A stretch of 64,000 nucleotides of DNA from Pseudomonas sp. PA27(2017) (GTDB taxonomy: Bacteria; Pseudomonadota; Gammaproteobacteria; Pseudomonadales; Pseudomonadaceae). The notes below the pieces were generated by a model. The model made no database searches, was not told the DNA's origin, and was given only the letters and a program-made list of their open reading frames with translations. Positions 16,108 to 25,225 of this stretch are shown in pieces. A program made the position numbers and the translations under genes. The stretch lies in contig NZ_MSXW01000002.1 of NCBI RefSeq assembly GCF_001945445.1, positions 150,445 to 214,444 on the forward strand, in the 5' to 3' direction. Within the stretch, counting starts at the first letter, position 1. The number at the start of each line of letters is the position of its first letter.

Positions 16108-16138
16108 TAGGTGATAGTGCTCTGGCGAGTTGGTCAGC

Positions 16139-16176
16139 AAACATCCAAGACCCGCAAGGCGCGGGATTGGGTGTTT
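16139..16176 (+). terminator. Probable terminator after the barrel protein gene
   Basis: AAACATCC...CCCGC-AAGGC-GCGGG...GGGTGTTT forms a long imperfect stem whose right arm ends in GTGTTT. It is 31 bases past the stop. 16177-16431 has no supported gene. Confidence 0.6.
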
Positions 16177-16431
16177 GAAGGCCGGCCATACGAGTGCTTG
16201 CTAGGGTTTCTCACTGCGCCATCCGAGTGCATTGGAATGGCTTTGAACCCGAAGCGCTCGTCTACTGCGACAACGGGCCACTGAGAGGCAAATGCCTTTC
16301 AACGCGGGCCTTCAATACGATTCGCAACATCAAATGGCTGTACCGAATGCCCGGTAGGCATCTTTCAGCGATCACGCCCTGCCAGTCCTCCCGTGTTCGG
16401 TCCTAATCGTACTCTCACCTGCGCGAATTCC

Positions 16432-17601
16432 ATGGTCACTACCGTCATTATCGGCATGCTCTGCGTGTACCTGCTGTGCTTTTGCGTGATGTTCTTGGTG
16501 ATCAGCACACGTCTTGCCGACCAGAAAATGGGCATGGACGTGTTCGCGCTGGGTAACCTGTTGCTCGGGCTTGCCTATATGCTTCAGCTATTGGGTGGAG
16601 CACCTGGCTGGAGCGCGATGAGTGTCGTCAACCACACCCTGACGCTGTGCGCACCCGTCACCTATGCCATCGGCGCCATGCGGTTCTTCAAGCGTCCAAC
16701 ACCGGTGCTGCGCCCGCTGCTCGCCTTGGCTGTCACTTACACAGTCGCTCAAGTGCTGGTGCATCTAGCGCTAGGCAGTGAAGCACGCCATGCGCTGCTG
16801 GCCGGTTCCTGTGCGCTGCTCTTCCTGCTGATGTCGTGTGCAGCGGTGCACGCCAGCCGGACTTTTGCTAGGGATTTGCGGATTGAAATGCTGGTAATTG
16901 CCGCGCTTATCCGTGGCATCTGCGTGCTGAACGCCGCCAAGTTCATGATGATCGTTGGCGGTGGTCTGGCCGCGCTGGACATGGGCGGCAACTTTCAGAA
17001 AATCTTCTATTTGTATATGTCATTCCTCGCTACGGTGTTGCCGCCCTGCGCGGTATGGCTGGTGCTACGCCGTCTTACTGATCAGCTACGCAGCCTGGCG
17101 GCCCGCGACCCGCTAACGGGCCTGCTCAATCGGCGTGGGCTGATGGACGTTCTGGAAGCACACTTTCGCTCCGGTACTGCAGAACCTGGCTTTCTACTGA
17201 TCGTCGACATCGACCAATTCAAACGTATCAACGATACCCACGGCCACAAGACGGGTGACCTGGTGTTGTGCCATGTCGCCGATACGCTCAAGCATGCCGC
17301 CCGCCAGGGCAATCTGATTTGCCGGCTGGGGGGCGAGGAGTTCGTGGTGGTCGCATTGGGTTCTGACAAAGCAGGTGTGCTTCAACTGGCAGAGCGCATG
17401 CGTGCAGAAATCGAAACTCTTGAGCTGCGCAGCTCTGATCGAAAGCAGTCAATCCGTTGTACTGTGACCATTGGGGTTTCGGACTCGTTCGCCAGCACGC
17501 AAGCAGTTGATGAGTGTTTGCAACTGGCGGATTCTGCGCTTTATCGAGGAAAGCGAGCAGGGCGTAACCGGGTCGAGTGGCGGCCCGCACACGATCTCTG
17601 A
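16432..17601 (+). CDS. Membrane diguanylate cyclase (GGDEF)
   Basis: Six or seven hydrophobic segments occupy residues 1-215, starting MVTTVIIGMLCVYLLCFCVM, with others around CALLFLLMSCAAVHA and FLATVLPPCAVWLVL. They form an integral sensor region. A GGDEF domain follows from about residue 230: DPLTGLLNRRG, FLLIVDIDQFKRINDTHGH and the active-site loop RLGGEEF, so cyclic di-GMP synthesis is likely. No RxxD inhibitory site is visible five residues before GGEEF (the sequence is QGNLICRLGGEEF), so product inhibition may be weak. ATG 16432 is preferred; a GTG at 16393 would add 13 residues with no ribosome binding site. It lies upstream of the fimbrial operon and could influence surface attachment; that is inference. 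Confidence 0.88.
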   Translation: MVTTVIIGMLCVYLLCFCVMFLVISTRLADQKMGMDVFALGNLLLGLAYMLQLLGGAPGWSAMSVVNHTLTLCAPVTYAIGAMRFFKRPTPVLRPLLALAVTYTVAQVLVHLALGSEARHALLAGSCALLFLLMSCAAVHASRTFARDLRIEMLVIAALIRGICVLNAAKFMMIVGGGLAALDMGGNFQKIFYLYMSFLATVLPPCAVWLVLRRLTDQLRSLAARDPLTGLLNRRGLMDVLEAHFRSGTAEPGFLLIVDIDQFKRINDTHGHKTGDLVLCHVADTLKHAARQGNLICRLGGEEFVVVALGSDKAGVLQLAERMRAEIETLELRSSDRKQSIRCTVTIGVSDSFASTQAVDECLQLADSALYRGKRAGRNRVEWRPAHDL

Positions 17602-18466
17602 AGCTGCACGAAAGTCGCCGAGTGAATCGTGAGCGTGGCAACGCATAGCATACAGGCAGCGTTTAAGAATTGTGAGTGAGCATTCCGGCTGGGCTGACAA
17701 CCCAGCCGACTTTCAAATACTGCCTCAGCAGGTTCGGCAGGTTAATTCAGCGTTTTCTCATCGCGGACACTACCGTTAACAACGGCCAAGACAAAGATCT
17801 TGAGTGTCGTCTTGAATTTCTCCAACTCTCATAAATAAGTATGGCGATGCGGAAAAGCCGTAATTCTCGGATTGTTCCCTTCTTGGCCATAGCCGCCGCA
17901 AGCGCAGTAATTTTTGCAGAACATGCAGAGTTTGTTATCGATCAGAGTGATCGATTGCAAACCGCAGGTATTGCGCTGCTTACTGAAAGGTAATCAAGGA
18001 AAGGCTGATTTGGTGCGATAACGGATGTCGTATGAGTCAGCTTGATACTAATAAAAAATGATCGCCGCTCAAGGTTTTAGAAATCCGCTCGATCTGGGTA
18101 AGTTGGCCGACGAGATGACTTCGTCAATTTTTAGATGGTGCGCGGAATTAGCGAGTTGTCCGTCAATTATTAAGTAATGTTCTGGCAGGAATCATCAACT
18201 TTTTGTCCGCTTGAGGCGTGTCGGTGGCTCTATCTTTAGGGTCTTGTTGTTGAGAGCTTGATTTGCTTTTGCAATGAGTTGCATCAAATTTTGCATGTCG
18301 AGATGAGATTCTGTTGCCGAGCGTGGAGGTGTATCGATAGTTGAGCGAGTTTCAAGATCTAACCTGTATCAAAGTTTAATTGTATGCGGCAGTCGACTCT
18401 GTGACCGATCACTACGAGGTGGCTGCCGATGCAGTACATAAATTACATATCAGTGGAAAATATATA
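17602..18466. other. Long AT-rich intergenic leader before the fimbrial operon
   Basis: There are 865 bases without a convincing gene, clearly AT-richer than the flanks. A perfect dyad ATCGATCA-GAG-TGATCGAT lies at 17937-17955 and could be an operator. A 50-codon frame at 17841-17993 (MAMRKSRNSRIVPFLAIAAA) has a hydrophobic stretch but no ribosome binding site; I do not call it. I found no inverted repeats of the fimS type. The stretch probably carries the promoter and regulatory sites of the fimbrial genes. Confidence 0.55.
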
Positions 18467-19000
18467 ATGAAACTAAAAAGCTTGTCGCTGGCCCTTACCG
18501 CCGCTGCCTCCGTACTGGTATTCGGCTCGGCAATGGCCTCCGACGGAACGATCACCATCAATGGCTCGGTGACTGGCAATACGTGCACCGTAACGGGCAA
18601 CGGAGCTGGCGGTGATATCACGGTCAACCTGGATCGCACAGGTACCAACACCCTTCATGCTGCGGGTCAAACAGCCGGGTTCAAACCCTTTACCATCACG
18701 CTGAGCGACTGCACCGCTGCTGGTCTTGTCAAGGCGGGCTTCGAGGCGGGCGCGACGACCAATATCGCCACTGGTCGTTTGAAAGTGTTGCCGGCCGCTG
18801 ACGCGGCAAGCAACGTAGAACTGCAATTGCGTAACCCCGACAACTCCGTCATCAAAATTGGCGACAGCAGCACCATCCAAGGCACAACCGTCGAGAATGG
18901 TACGGCCACTCTGGACTATCTCGTCGGTTACTACGCGACAGGTGCCGCAACGCCTGGTACTGCAAACAGCACCGTGACTTACAGCATCATCTATCCGTAA
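18467..19000 (+). CDS. Type 1-like fimbrial major subunit
   Basis: The signal peptide MKLKSLSLALTAAASVLVFG-SAMA is followed by a mature pilin beginning SDGTITINGSVTGNTCTVTG, whose N-terminal strand serves as donor strand. The two conserved cysteines (CTVTG and SDCTAAG) are about 45 residues apart. The C-terminal beta strand ends VTYSIIYP with the usual tyrosine. Total 177 residues, usual for FimA-type pilins. It is first in an operon with chaperone, usher and two adhesin genes. ATG 18467 is chosen because the signal peptide starts there; upstream GTG/TTG codons are unsupported. Confidence 0.9.
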   Translation: MKLKSLSLALTAAASVLVFGSAMASDGTITINGSVTGNTCTVTGNGAGGDITVNLDRTGTNTLHAAGQTAGFKPFTITLSDCTAAGLVKAGFEAGATTNIATGRLKVLPAADAASNVELQLRNPDNSVIKIGDSSTIQGTTVENGTATLDYLVGYYATGAATPGTANSTVTYSIIYP

Positions 19001-19057
19001 CGGATGGCACAGGAGGGGGTTTTCCCCTCCTGGCTCAGATCGTCATTCGAGGGCGCA

Positions 19058-19792
19058 ATGGGAAAAAAAGTACGTCTTTTTTCAATTTTCGTCGGTATGC
19101 TCTTTGGCAGTCTTATGACCCTGCCGGCATCCGCGACAATCGTTTTGAGCAATACACGAGTGGTTTACAACGCCAGCGATGCCGAAACCAGTGTAAGGCT
19201 TGTCAACAATGGAGCAAGCCCGTCCATTGTTCAGTCCTGGATTGATGACGGCGAGATCAATCAAGATCCCAGTCAGCTCAAAGTTCCATTCATGTTGATG
19301 CCACCCATGGCCCGGGTCGAGCCAGGCCAAGGTCAAACATTGCGACTGATGTATACCGGTGAGCAACTGCCCAGCGATCGTGAGTCGATCTATTACCTTA
19401 ATGTGCTGGAAATTCCCCCGAAAGCTAATGCCAAAGAGGGGGAGAACTATGTGCAAGTCGCGCTGCGTACCAGAATCAAACTTTTCTTTCGGCCTGATAG
19501 GCTTCAGGGAAGGTCAATCGAAGCTCCAGCGAAAATGACCTGGTCCATAGTTGAAGACCATGGTGTCGCTTACCTCAAAGCTTCGAATCCTACGCCTTAT
19601 CACGTCTCTATGAGTGAAGTGGCCTTGGATGCAAACGGCAAGCTCACTCAGGTAGGAGAGGGCATGGTTGCTCCGTTGCAAGCGCTGAGTCTAAAACTGA
19701 ACGAGCGACCAAGCAGGGGAGCCAGAGTAAGACTGTCGGCGATTGACGATTTTGGTGCAGTCCGGGTGGTCTATAGCGACTTACAGCCGTAA
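19058..19792 (+). CDS. Periplasmic fimbrial chaperone (PapD/FimC type)
   Basis: MGKKVRLFSIFVGMLFGSLM...ASA is the signal peptide. The N-terminal Ig-like domain has TRVVYNASDAETSVRLVNNG, QSWIDDGE and the proline-rich F1 strand region VPFMLMPPMARVEPGQGQTLRLMY. ESIYYLNVLEIPPK and RIKLFFRP are the family signatures that contact the subunits. The second Ig domain follows from about residue 150. Total 244 residues, normal. It caps pilin subunits and delivers them to the usher encoded next. The start at 19058 is taken over 19004 because the signal peptide begins there and GAGGGC precedes it. Confidence 0.93.
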   Translation: MGKKVRLFSIFVGMLFGSLMTLPASATIVLSNTRVVYNASDAETSVRLVNNGASPSIVQSWIDDGEINQDPSQLKVPFMLMPPMARVEPGQGQTLRLMYTGEQLPSDRESIYYLNVLEIPPKANAKEGENYVQVALRTRIKLFFRPDRLQGRSIEAPAKMTWSIVEDHGVAYLKASNPTPYHVSMSEVALDANGKLTQVGEGMVAPLQALSLKLNERPSRGARVRLSAIDDFGAVRVVYSDLQP

Positions 19793-19876
19793 CGGCTCAA
19801 GAAAATAATACGAGTGATTCTCTTATTATAGGGACGCTTTCAAGAGCAAGGCTCTGCAGTCATCTCCAGGATTTCT

Positions 19877-22495
19877 ATGAATGAATTATCGAATGTGTCA
19901 GGTTCACGACGCATAGTTCGCAGTGTCTATCGTTTAGGTTTTTCATTGCTATCGATTGTCGCCAGTCAATATGCGAATGCCAGGGAAAACCACGAATTCG
20001 AAGAGTCATTTCTGCAGGGCGGAGTTGGCGCCAGCGAGCTTGCGAAATTTTCAAGAGGCCATTTGGTCGAGCCGGGAACTTATTCGTTGGACATTGTTGC
20101 CAACGACATAGCGATTGGCCGCGACATGGTCGATTTTTACTTGCTACCGGGCGAAGAGAGTGCAACACCGTGTCTGACTTATGAATTACTGGGGCGCATC
20201 GGTGTGGACGTGCTCAAACTTCCGAGCATTGCTCCGGGGGGGCAGCAGTCCTGTGTCGATCTCGAAGCCAGCGTTGACCTGGCCAGTGTGTACTATGATA
20301 GCGCTGAGCATCGGCTGAATATTAGCGTGCCACAGGCTTATTTACGCCGTAATGTCCAGGGATATGTCGATCCCTCCCAATGGGACAGGGGCGTTACCGC
20401 TGGGCTCCTAAATTACAACTACAACAGTTTCTACAGCAGTCGGCAGCGAAGCGGCACACAAAATTACCTTGGTTTGACAGCTGGCTTCAACCTGGGGGAT
20501 TGGCGTCTGCGCTCGATTTCCTCGTATGAGCGGAACGATGACGATAGCCGCTGGCAAAATCGCCAACTGTATGCCCAGCGAGATATAAAGGCGCTCAAAT
20601 CCCAATTGACGCTTGGTGATCTATCGAGCAACGGTAATTTGTTCGACTCGTTTTCCCTGCGCGGTGCACAACTTTCAAGTGATGATCGGATGCTGCCGGA
20701 TTCCCTCAGCGGCTATGCTCCCGTGGTTCGCGGGCAGGCAAATAGCAACGCCAAGGTGACGGTTACGCAGAATGGCTACACCATCTACGAGACGAACGTG
20801 GCGCCTGGGCCCTTTGAAATCAAGGACCTCTATCCGTCTGGTTACGGCGGCGACCTAAACGTGGAGGTCACCGAGGCCGACGGCCAAGTTCGCAAATTTT
20901 CAGTACCTTACTCTTCGGTCGTTCGTCTACTGCGACCAGGGGCCTACCGCTATAGCGCAGCGATAGGACAGTATCGTGATGGGTTCGATACCAAATCAGA
21001 TCAACCAGTGGGGCAATTCACCTACGAGCACGGGTTGAGCAACATGTTCACCGCCTACGCCGGATTGCAAGCCACCCGCGGCTATCATTCGCCGATGATC
21101 GGAACGGCCATGAACACGCCTGTCGGTGCATTCGGCCTTGATGTCGCCCATGCGACCACCAAACTTCCCTCGCATTCGACTGCTGGTGCTGGAACGCAGA
21201 CAGGAAAGAGCGCACGCCTGTCATTCAGTAAGACACTACCAGAGACTGGTAGTACCGTTTCGATTGCAGCCTACCGCTATTCCACCAGTGGCTTTTACAA
21301 CCTTTCAGATGCCGTATTGGCGATGAACGACGAACGCAGGAGATTCTCCGTCGATACGCGCTCCGATGGTGAAAGCGAGGCCAGCTATTCATTGGACAGA
21401 TACAAGGATTGGGACTTTCAGTTAAAGCGCCAGCGCAGCACCATGCAATTGACGCTGAACCAATCCCTGGGCGACAAGGGATCGATTTTCATGACTGGAA
21501 TTCGGCGCAACTACTGGGGCCATTCAAAACCTTCCACGCAGTACCAGCTGGGCTACAACGGGAGCCTTCGCCATTTGAGCTATTCGGTGTCGGCTATGCG
21601 TTCCACCGACTCCCAAGGCAAGGGCAATAACGAGGTTTATGCAACGCTCTCGATCCCGATCGGCGGTCGTACGACTGCCTCCTCCACTGCCAGTTTCAGC
21701 GACAAAGGATCAACGGTTCGAGGCGTTCTGAATGGAACGGCAGGTGCGAATAACCAATATACATGGGGCACCAGCGCAACCAAGGATCACAATGACAACG
21801 GTGCTGTTGGCGCACATGGGAGTTACCGGGGCTCCAATGGCATGCTCAACGCTTCACTGGGGCGTGGTGAGGACTATCGACAGGCTTCTTTAGGGGTTAG
21901 CGGTTCTGTTGTAGGGCATTCTGGCGGCATCACGCTGGGTCAGCCCGTCAGTGAAACGCTGGCAATCATCGAGGTGCCGGGAGCGCAGGGGGCCTCGGTA
22001 GTCTCTCAAAATGGTGTGAAAGTCGATGGCCGAGGCTATGCGGTCGTGCCTTATCTGACACCCTACCGTCGCAATAGAGTCGAAATCGATCCCAAAGGGA
22101 CTTCCTCCTATGTGGAGTTGAGATCGACCAGTAAAGAGTTGGTGCCTACAGCGGGTGCCATCGTAGTCAAGAAATTTGAAACGGTCAGCGGTCAGGCAGC
22201 CGTTATCGACTTGCAACTTCCGAAAGGTGTTTCAGTACCCTTTGGTACTCAAGTATCGACGGTTGAAGGCACCAGCGTCGGGGTTGTCGGACAGGGCAGC
22301 AGGGTGATCGCTCGTGGCCTCGACGGCAGTGGGTCGCTGATCATCAGGTGGGGGGAGTCTGCCGATCAGCAATGTCAGGTTTTCTATACCTTGGCACCAC
22401 CAAAGAAAAATGTAAGCCGAACTCGTTTCGAACACCTCAGCGCGCCCTGCACACCGCCGCGTACAGAAATGCCTGTTGCGATGAGTGAGCATTGA
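19877..22495 (+). CDS. Outer-membrane fimbrial usher (FimD/PapC type)
   Basis: 872 residues: signal peptide, then FEESFLQGGVGASELAKFSR (the N-terminal chaperone-subunit binding domain with VEPGTYSLDI), a large beta barrel with GLTAGFNLGDWRLRS, and the plug region around ARGQANSNAKV-like sequence (VVRGQANSNAKVTVTQNGY, PGPFEIKDLYPSGYGGDLNV). The C-terminal domains contain YAVVPYLTPYRRNRVEIDP and a cysteine pair near the end (DQQCQVFY...LSAPCTPP). It forms the secretion pore for the fimbrial subunits. Its 3' end overlaps by some bases a frame that leads into the adhesin gene, and a degenerate copy of its last 40 codons reappears at 23.8 kb. Confidence 0.95.
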   Translation: MNELSNVSGSRRIVRSVYRLGFSLLSIVASQYANARENHEFEESFLQGGVGASELAKFSRGHLVEPGTYSLDIVANDIAIGRDMVDFYLLPGEESATPCLTYELLGRIGVDVLKLPSIAPGGQQSCVDLEASVDLASVYYDSAEHRLNISVPQAYLRRNVQGYVDPSQWDRGVTAGLLNYNYNSFYSSRQRSGTQNYLGLTAGFNLGDWRLRSISSYERNDDDSRWQNRQLYAQRDIKALKSQLTLGDLSSNGNLFDSFSLRGAQLSSDDRMLPDSLSGYAPVVRGQANSNAKVTVTQNGYTIYETNVAPGPFEIKDLYPSGYGGDLNVEVTEADGQVRKFSVPYSSVVRLLRPGAYRYSAAIGQYRDGFDTKSDQPVGQFTYEHGLSNMFTAYAGLQATRGYHSPMIGTAMNTPVGAFGLDVAHATTKLPSHSTAGAGTQTGKSARLSFSKTLPETGSTVSIAAYRYSTSGFYNLSDAVLAMNDERRRFSVDTRSDGESEASYSLDRYKDWDFQLKRQRSTMQLTLNQSLGDKGSIFMTGIRRNYWGHSKPSTQYQLGYNGSLRHLSYSVSAMRSTDSQGKGNNEVYATLSIPIGGRTTASSTASFSDKGSTVRGVLNGTAGANNQYTWGTSATKDHNDNGAVGAHGSYRGSNGMLNASLGRGEDYRQASLGVSGSVVGHSGGITLGQPVSETLAIIEVPGAQGASVVSQNGVKVDGRGYAVVPYLTPYRRNRVEIDPKGTSSYVELRSTSKELVPTAGAIVVKKFETVSGQAAVIDLQLPKGVSVPFGTQVSTVEGTSVGVVGQGSRVIARGLDGSGSLIIRWGESADQQCQVFYTLAPPKKNVSRTRFEHLSAPCTPPRTEMPVAMSEH

Positions 22496-22583
22496 AACAC
22501 ATGGGTATCGGATTAAATGGAATTCTCGCGTTTCGAAATCGGCATCGGGTTATGCCGCGGACGTGAAGTGGGAGATTAGAAGC

Positions 22584-23609
22584 TTGCATTATTTAAAATT
22601 AGTTTGTCGCGCGTTTTTCGGCGTGTTGGAAATCAAGACTCGCTTGAGTATTCTGCTTGGTGGCAGTGCGATGCTTTCGTTGATGTCGTTCACACAATCT
22701 GCCTCTGCTAACTGCATACTCGAGAGTGAAACCTCTTACATAAATGTCACCTTGCCTGATAATTTATCCATCCCAGTCAATGCCCGCTATTCTCCTGGGG
22801 ATATTCTTTGGGATAGTCAATGGGTTCCGGGCACGTCCAGGCCTCGGAGTCATTGCTTTACAGTGACAGAAGTCCGCTGGCCTCTCGCTCCTTTGCAAGC
22901 AACAAGTCTTCCGAATGTCTACCAAACGGCTGTGCAAGGAGTTGGTATTCGGGCTTATGTAAATGAGCTGGGTAGGGTATTAACGCATCCTGCACGTACT
23001 GATCGATCCGGTGCTGGGATCGCCTATGGGCCGCAGTCCGGGGCGGGGCGTGTCCAGTTGATCTATACAGGGCCGGTGAGAAGCGGCCAGCTACAACTGC
23101 CGGTGATTTTGGGCGCCGAGTATTACGGCGATGCCATGACCGCACAGCTTAGCCTGAACAACAACAACGCATCCGTGACGGCGGGTACTTGCGAAGCCAC
23201 CACCCCCAATATCAACGTATCCATGCCCGCAGCCTCCACTGAAAGTTTCCCTGCCGTGGGCTCGAGCTATGGTCGCACGCCATTTGTCATTGGAATCAAC
23301 TGTAATTCGGCAGTTGGACTGAACGTCACGCTCACGGACTCCAGTAATTCCGGTAATGATTCAGACATACTGTCGCTAACTCCCGGATCAAGTGCCAGAG
23401 GCATCGGTTATCGGGTAAGACACAATGCGTCGGTGGTTCGTTACGGCCCCGACTCGGCTCTGGCAGGCAATCCGAATCAGATTCATGTTGGCACGGCCTC
23501 AGCCGCAGGATATGTATCGATTCCGTTCACCATAGAGTACGTCAGTACCGACACCGTCCGAGCTGGCAGTGCAAACGCAATGGCGACATTCACCATGAGT
23601 TATCAATGA
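22584..23609 (+). CDS. Fimbrial tip adhesin, copy 1
   Basis: 341 residues: a long signal sequence ending near SASA-NC, an N-terminal lectin-like domain (CILESETSYINVTLPDNLSI ... TYP-type disulfides) and a C-terminal pilin domain from about residue 190 (SVTAGTCEATTPNINVSMPA, FVIGINCNSAVGLNVTLTDS) ending AMATFTMSYQ. This is the two-domain layout of FimH-like tip adhesins. TTG 22584 is taken as start because GGGAG precedes it, and because it lines up with the ATG of the copy at 24042, giving both the same length. It stands directly after the usher. Ligand unknown. Confidence 0.82.
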   Translation: MHYLKLVCRAFFGVLEIKTRLSILLGGSAMLSLMSFTQSASANCILESETSYINVTLPDNLSIPVNARYSPGDILWDSQWVPGTSRPRSHCFTVTEVRWPLAPLQATSLPNVYQTAVQGVGIRAYVNELGRVLTHPARTDRSGAGIAYGPQSGAGRVQLIYTGPVRSGQLQLPVILGAEYYGDAMTAQLSLNNNNASVTAGTCEATTPNINVSMPAASTESFPAVGSSYGRTPFVIGINCNSAVGLNVTLTDSSNSGNDSDILSLTPGSSARGIGYRVRHNASVVRYGPDSALAGNPNQIHVGTASAAGYVSIPFTIEYVSTDTVRAGSANAMATFTMSYQ

Positions 23610-23654
23610 ACGCCTGGCATCAAGAGACATGTTGTCGTTGAGAAGTTTTTTACA

Positions 23655-23906
23655 GTGAAGGAGAGCCGGTGTGTAATTTTCAGGATATGCCGAGATCAGC
23701 CTCTCACGGTATGCCATCGGTATCAAAGTATTGACTCTCCAAGGTACCGACCTAGGGCCGTGCGGCAGGGTAACAGAATGGTTGCGTGGAGAGTAGTGCT
23801 TCTCTGCTCATCAGATGGTGTTGAGTCGGCCGACCAGCAATGTCAGGTTGCGTATGCGCTTGAGTTACCGAAGAAGAATGTAAGCCAGGCTCGCTTTGAG
23901 TATTAA
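23655..23906 (+). pseudogene. Duplicated 3' end of the usher gene (remnant)
   Basis: Within this frame, RQGNRMVAWRV and then ESADQQCQVAYALELPKKNV-SQARFEY match the end of the usher (QGSRVIARG ... ESADQQCQVFYTLAPPKKNV). The matching DNA lies about 1,468 bases downstream of its source at 22355, nearly the same offset as between the two adhesin genes (1,458). It therefore marks a tandem duplication unit, not a functional gene. The remaining sequence between 23610 and 24041 is unassigned. Confidence 0.8.
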
Positions 23907-24041
23907 ATACGCCCGATATACCGCTAGGTGCAGGAATTGCTTTGCCATTAGCGAGTGACGAGCAGTATCAGCCCATAAATATTTCCATGTTTGAAAATAG
24001 CAGCCATTGTGCCGCGGGCATGAGGCGAGGGACTCAGGCTT

Positions 24042-25067
24042 ATGCAATTTTCGTATTTAGCGTGTCAGAGATTTTTTGGTGTCTTCAAGGCCAGGAGATG
24101 CTTGGAGGTTTTGCTTGGCGGCAGTGTGATTTTTTCAATGATGTTTTTTTCGCAGTCTGTACTTGCCAGATGCATACTCCAAAGTGAAACCTCTTACATA
24201 AATGTCACCTTGCCTGATAATTTATCCATCCCAGTCAATGCCCGTTATTCTCCTGGGGATGTTCTTTGGGATAGTCAATGGGTTCCGGGTACTTCCAGGC
24301 CCAGGAGCCATTGCTATACCGTGTCCGAGGTCAGATGGTCACTTGCTCCATTGCTGGCGACGAATCTCCCGGATGTCTACCAAACGGCTGTGCCAGGAAT
24401 TGGCATTCGTGCTTATGTGAATGAGCTGGCTAGAGTATTAACGCATCCTGCACGCACAGTGAGATCTACTGCCAGTACCGCCTATGGCCCACAATCTGGA
24501 GCGGGCCGTGTTCAGTTGATCTATACGGGGCCGGTGAGAAGCGGCCAGTTACAACTGCCGGTGATTTTGGGCGCCGAGTACTACGGCGATGCCATGACCG
24601 CACAGCTTAGCCTGAACAACAACAACGCATCCGTGACGGCGGGTACTTGCGAAGTCACCACCCCCAATATCAACGTATCCATGCCCGCAGCCTCCACTGA
24701 GCGTTTCCCTGCCGTAGGCTCGAGCTATGGTCGCACGCCATTTGTCATTGGAATCAACTGTAATTCGGCAGTTGGGCTGAACGTTACGCTCACGGACTCC
24801 AGTAATCCCGGTAATGATTCGGACATACTGTCGTTAACTCCCGGATCGAGTGCCAGAGGCATCGGTTATCGGGTAAGACACAATGCGTCGGTGGTTCGTT
24901 ATGGCCCCGACTCGGCTCTGGCAGGCAATCCGAATCAGATTCATGTTGGCACGGCCTCAGCCGCAGGATATGTATCGATTCCGTTCACCATAGAGTACGT
25001 CAGTACCGACACCGTTCGAGCTGGCAGCGCTAACGCGATGGCAACGTTTACCATGAGTTATCAATAA
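24042..25067 (+). CDS. Fimbrial tip adhesin, copy 2
   Basis: Same length (341) and layout as copy 1. The last 190 residues, from AYGPQSGAGRVQLIY to TFTMSYQ, are almost identical between copies, with only a few changes such as CEAT/CEVT and TESF/TERF. The signal sequence (MQFSYLACQRFFGVFKARRC...) and parts of the lectin domain (CFTVTEVRWPLAPLQATSLP versus CYTVSEVRWSLAPLLATNLP, RTDRSGAG versus RTVRSTAS) differ. ATG 24042 follows GAGGCGAGGGA. Two adhesins could give alternative tips or different receptor specificities; gene conversion may keep the pilin half uniform. Confidence 0.82.
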   Translation: MQFSYLACQRFFGVFKARRCLEVLLGGSVIFSMMFFSQSVLARCILQSETSYINVTLPDNLSIPVNARYSPGDVLWDSQWVPGTSRPRSHCYTVSEVRWSLAPLLATNLPDVYQTAVPGIGIRAYVNELARVLTHPARTVRSTASTAYGPQSGAGRVQLIYTGPVRSGQLQLPVILGAEYYGDAMTAQLSLNNNNASVTAGTCEVTTPNINVSMPAASTERFPAVGSSYGRTPFVIGINCNSAVGLNVTLTDSSNPGNDSDILSLTPGSSARGIGYRVRHNASVVRYGPDSALAGNPNQIHVGTASAAGYVSIPFTIEYVSTDTVRAGSANAMATFTMSYQ

Positions 25068-25176
25068 GACAGCATGGGCAATACAGTTGGTGAACGGCTC
25101 ACTACGACGCAGTTATTTCGATCCCATAGCAAGATTCGAAAGTCTCCGACAGGCGTTGAGTGAGCAGCCTCGAGCC

Positions 25177-25203
25177 AAAAAGACGCCGGAAATCCGGGGT
25201 TTT
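25177..25203 (-). terminator. Intrinsic terminator of the met operon (possibly bidirectional)
   Basis: AAAAAGACGCCGG-AAAT-CCGGGGTTTT has a CCGG core stem flanked by A- and T-runs. On the minus strand it ends in CTTTTT, 23 bases past the metI stop. It also lies 110 bases after adhesin copy 2 on the plus strand. Confidence 0.65.
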
Positions 25204-25225
25204 CATGTGCAGTGACAACTCCACC

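Noticed and set aside
17841..17993. A 50-codon frame with a hydrophobic N-terminal stretch
   Set aside because: No ribosome binding site, no family, and it lies in AT-rich DNA where such frames are expected by chance.
18100..18466. fimS-like invertible promoter element
   Set aside because: I looked for paired inverted repeats around the fimbrial promoter region and found none of useful length.
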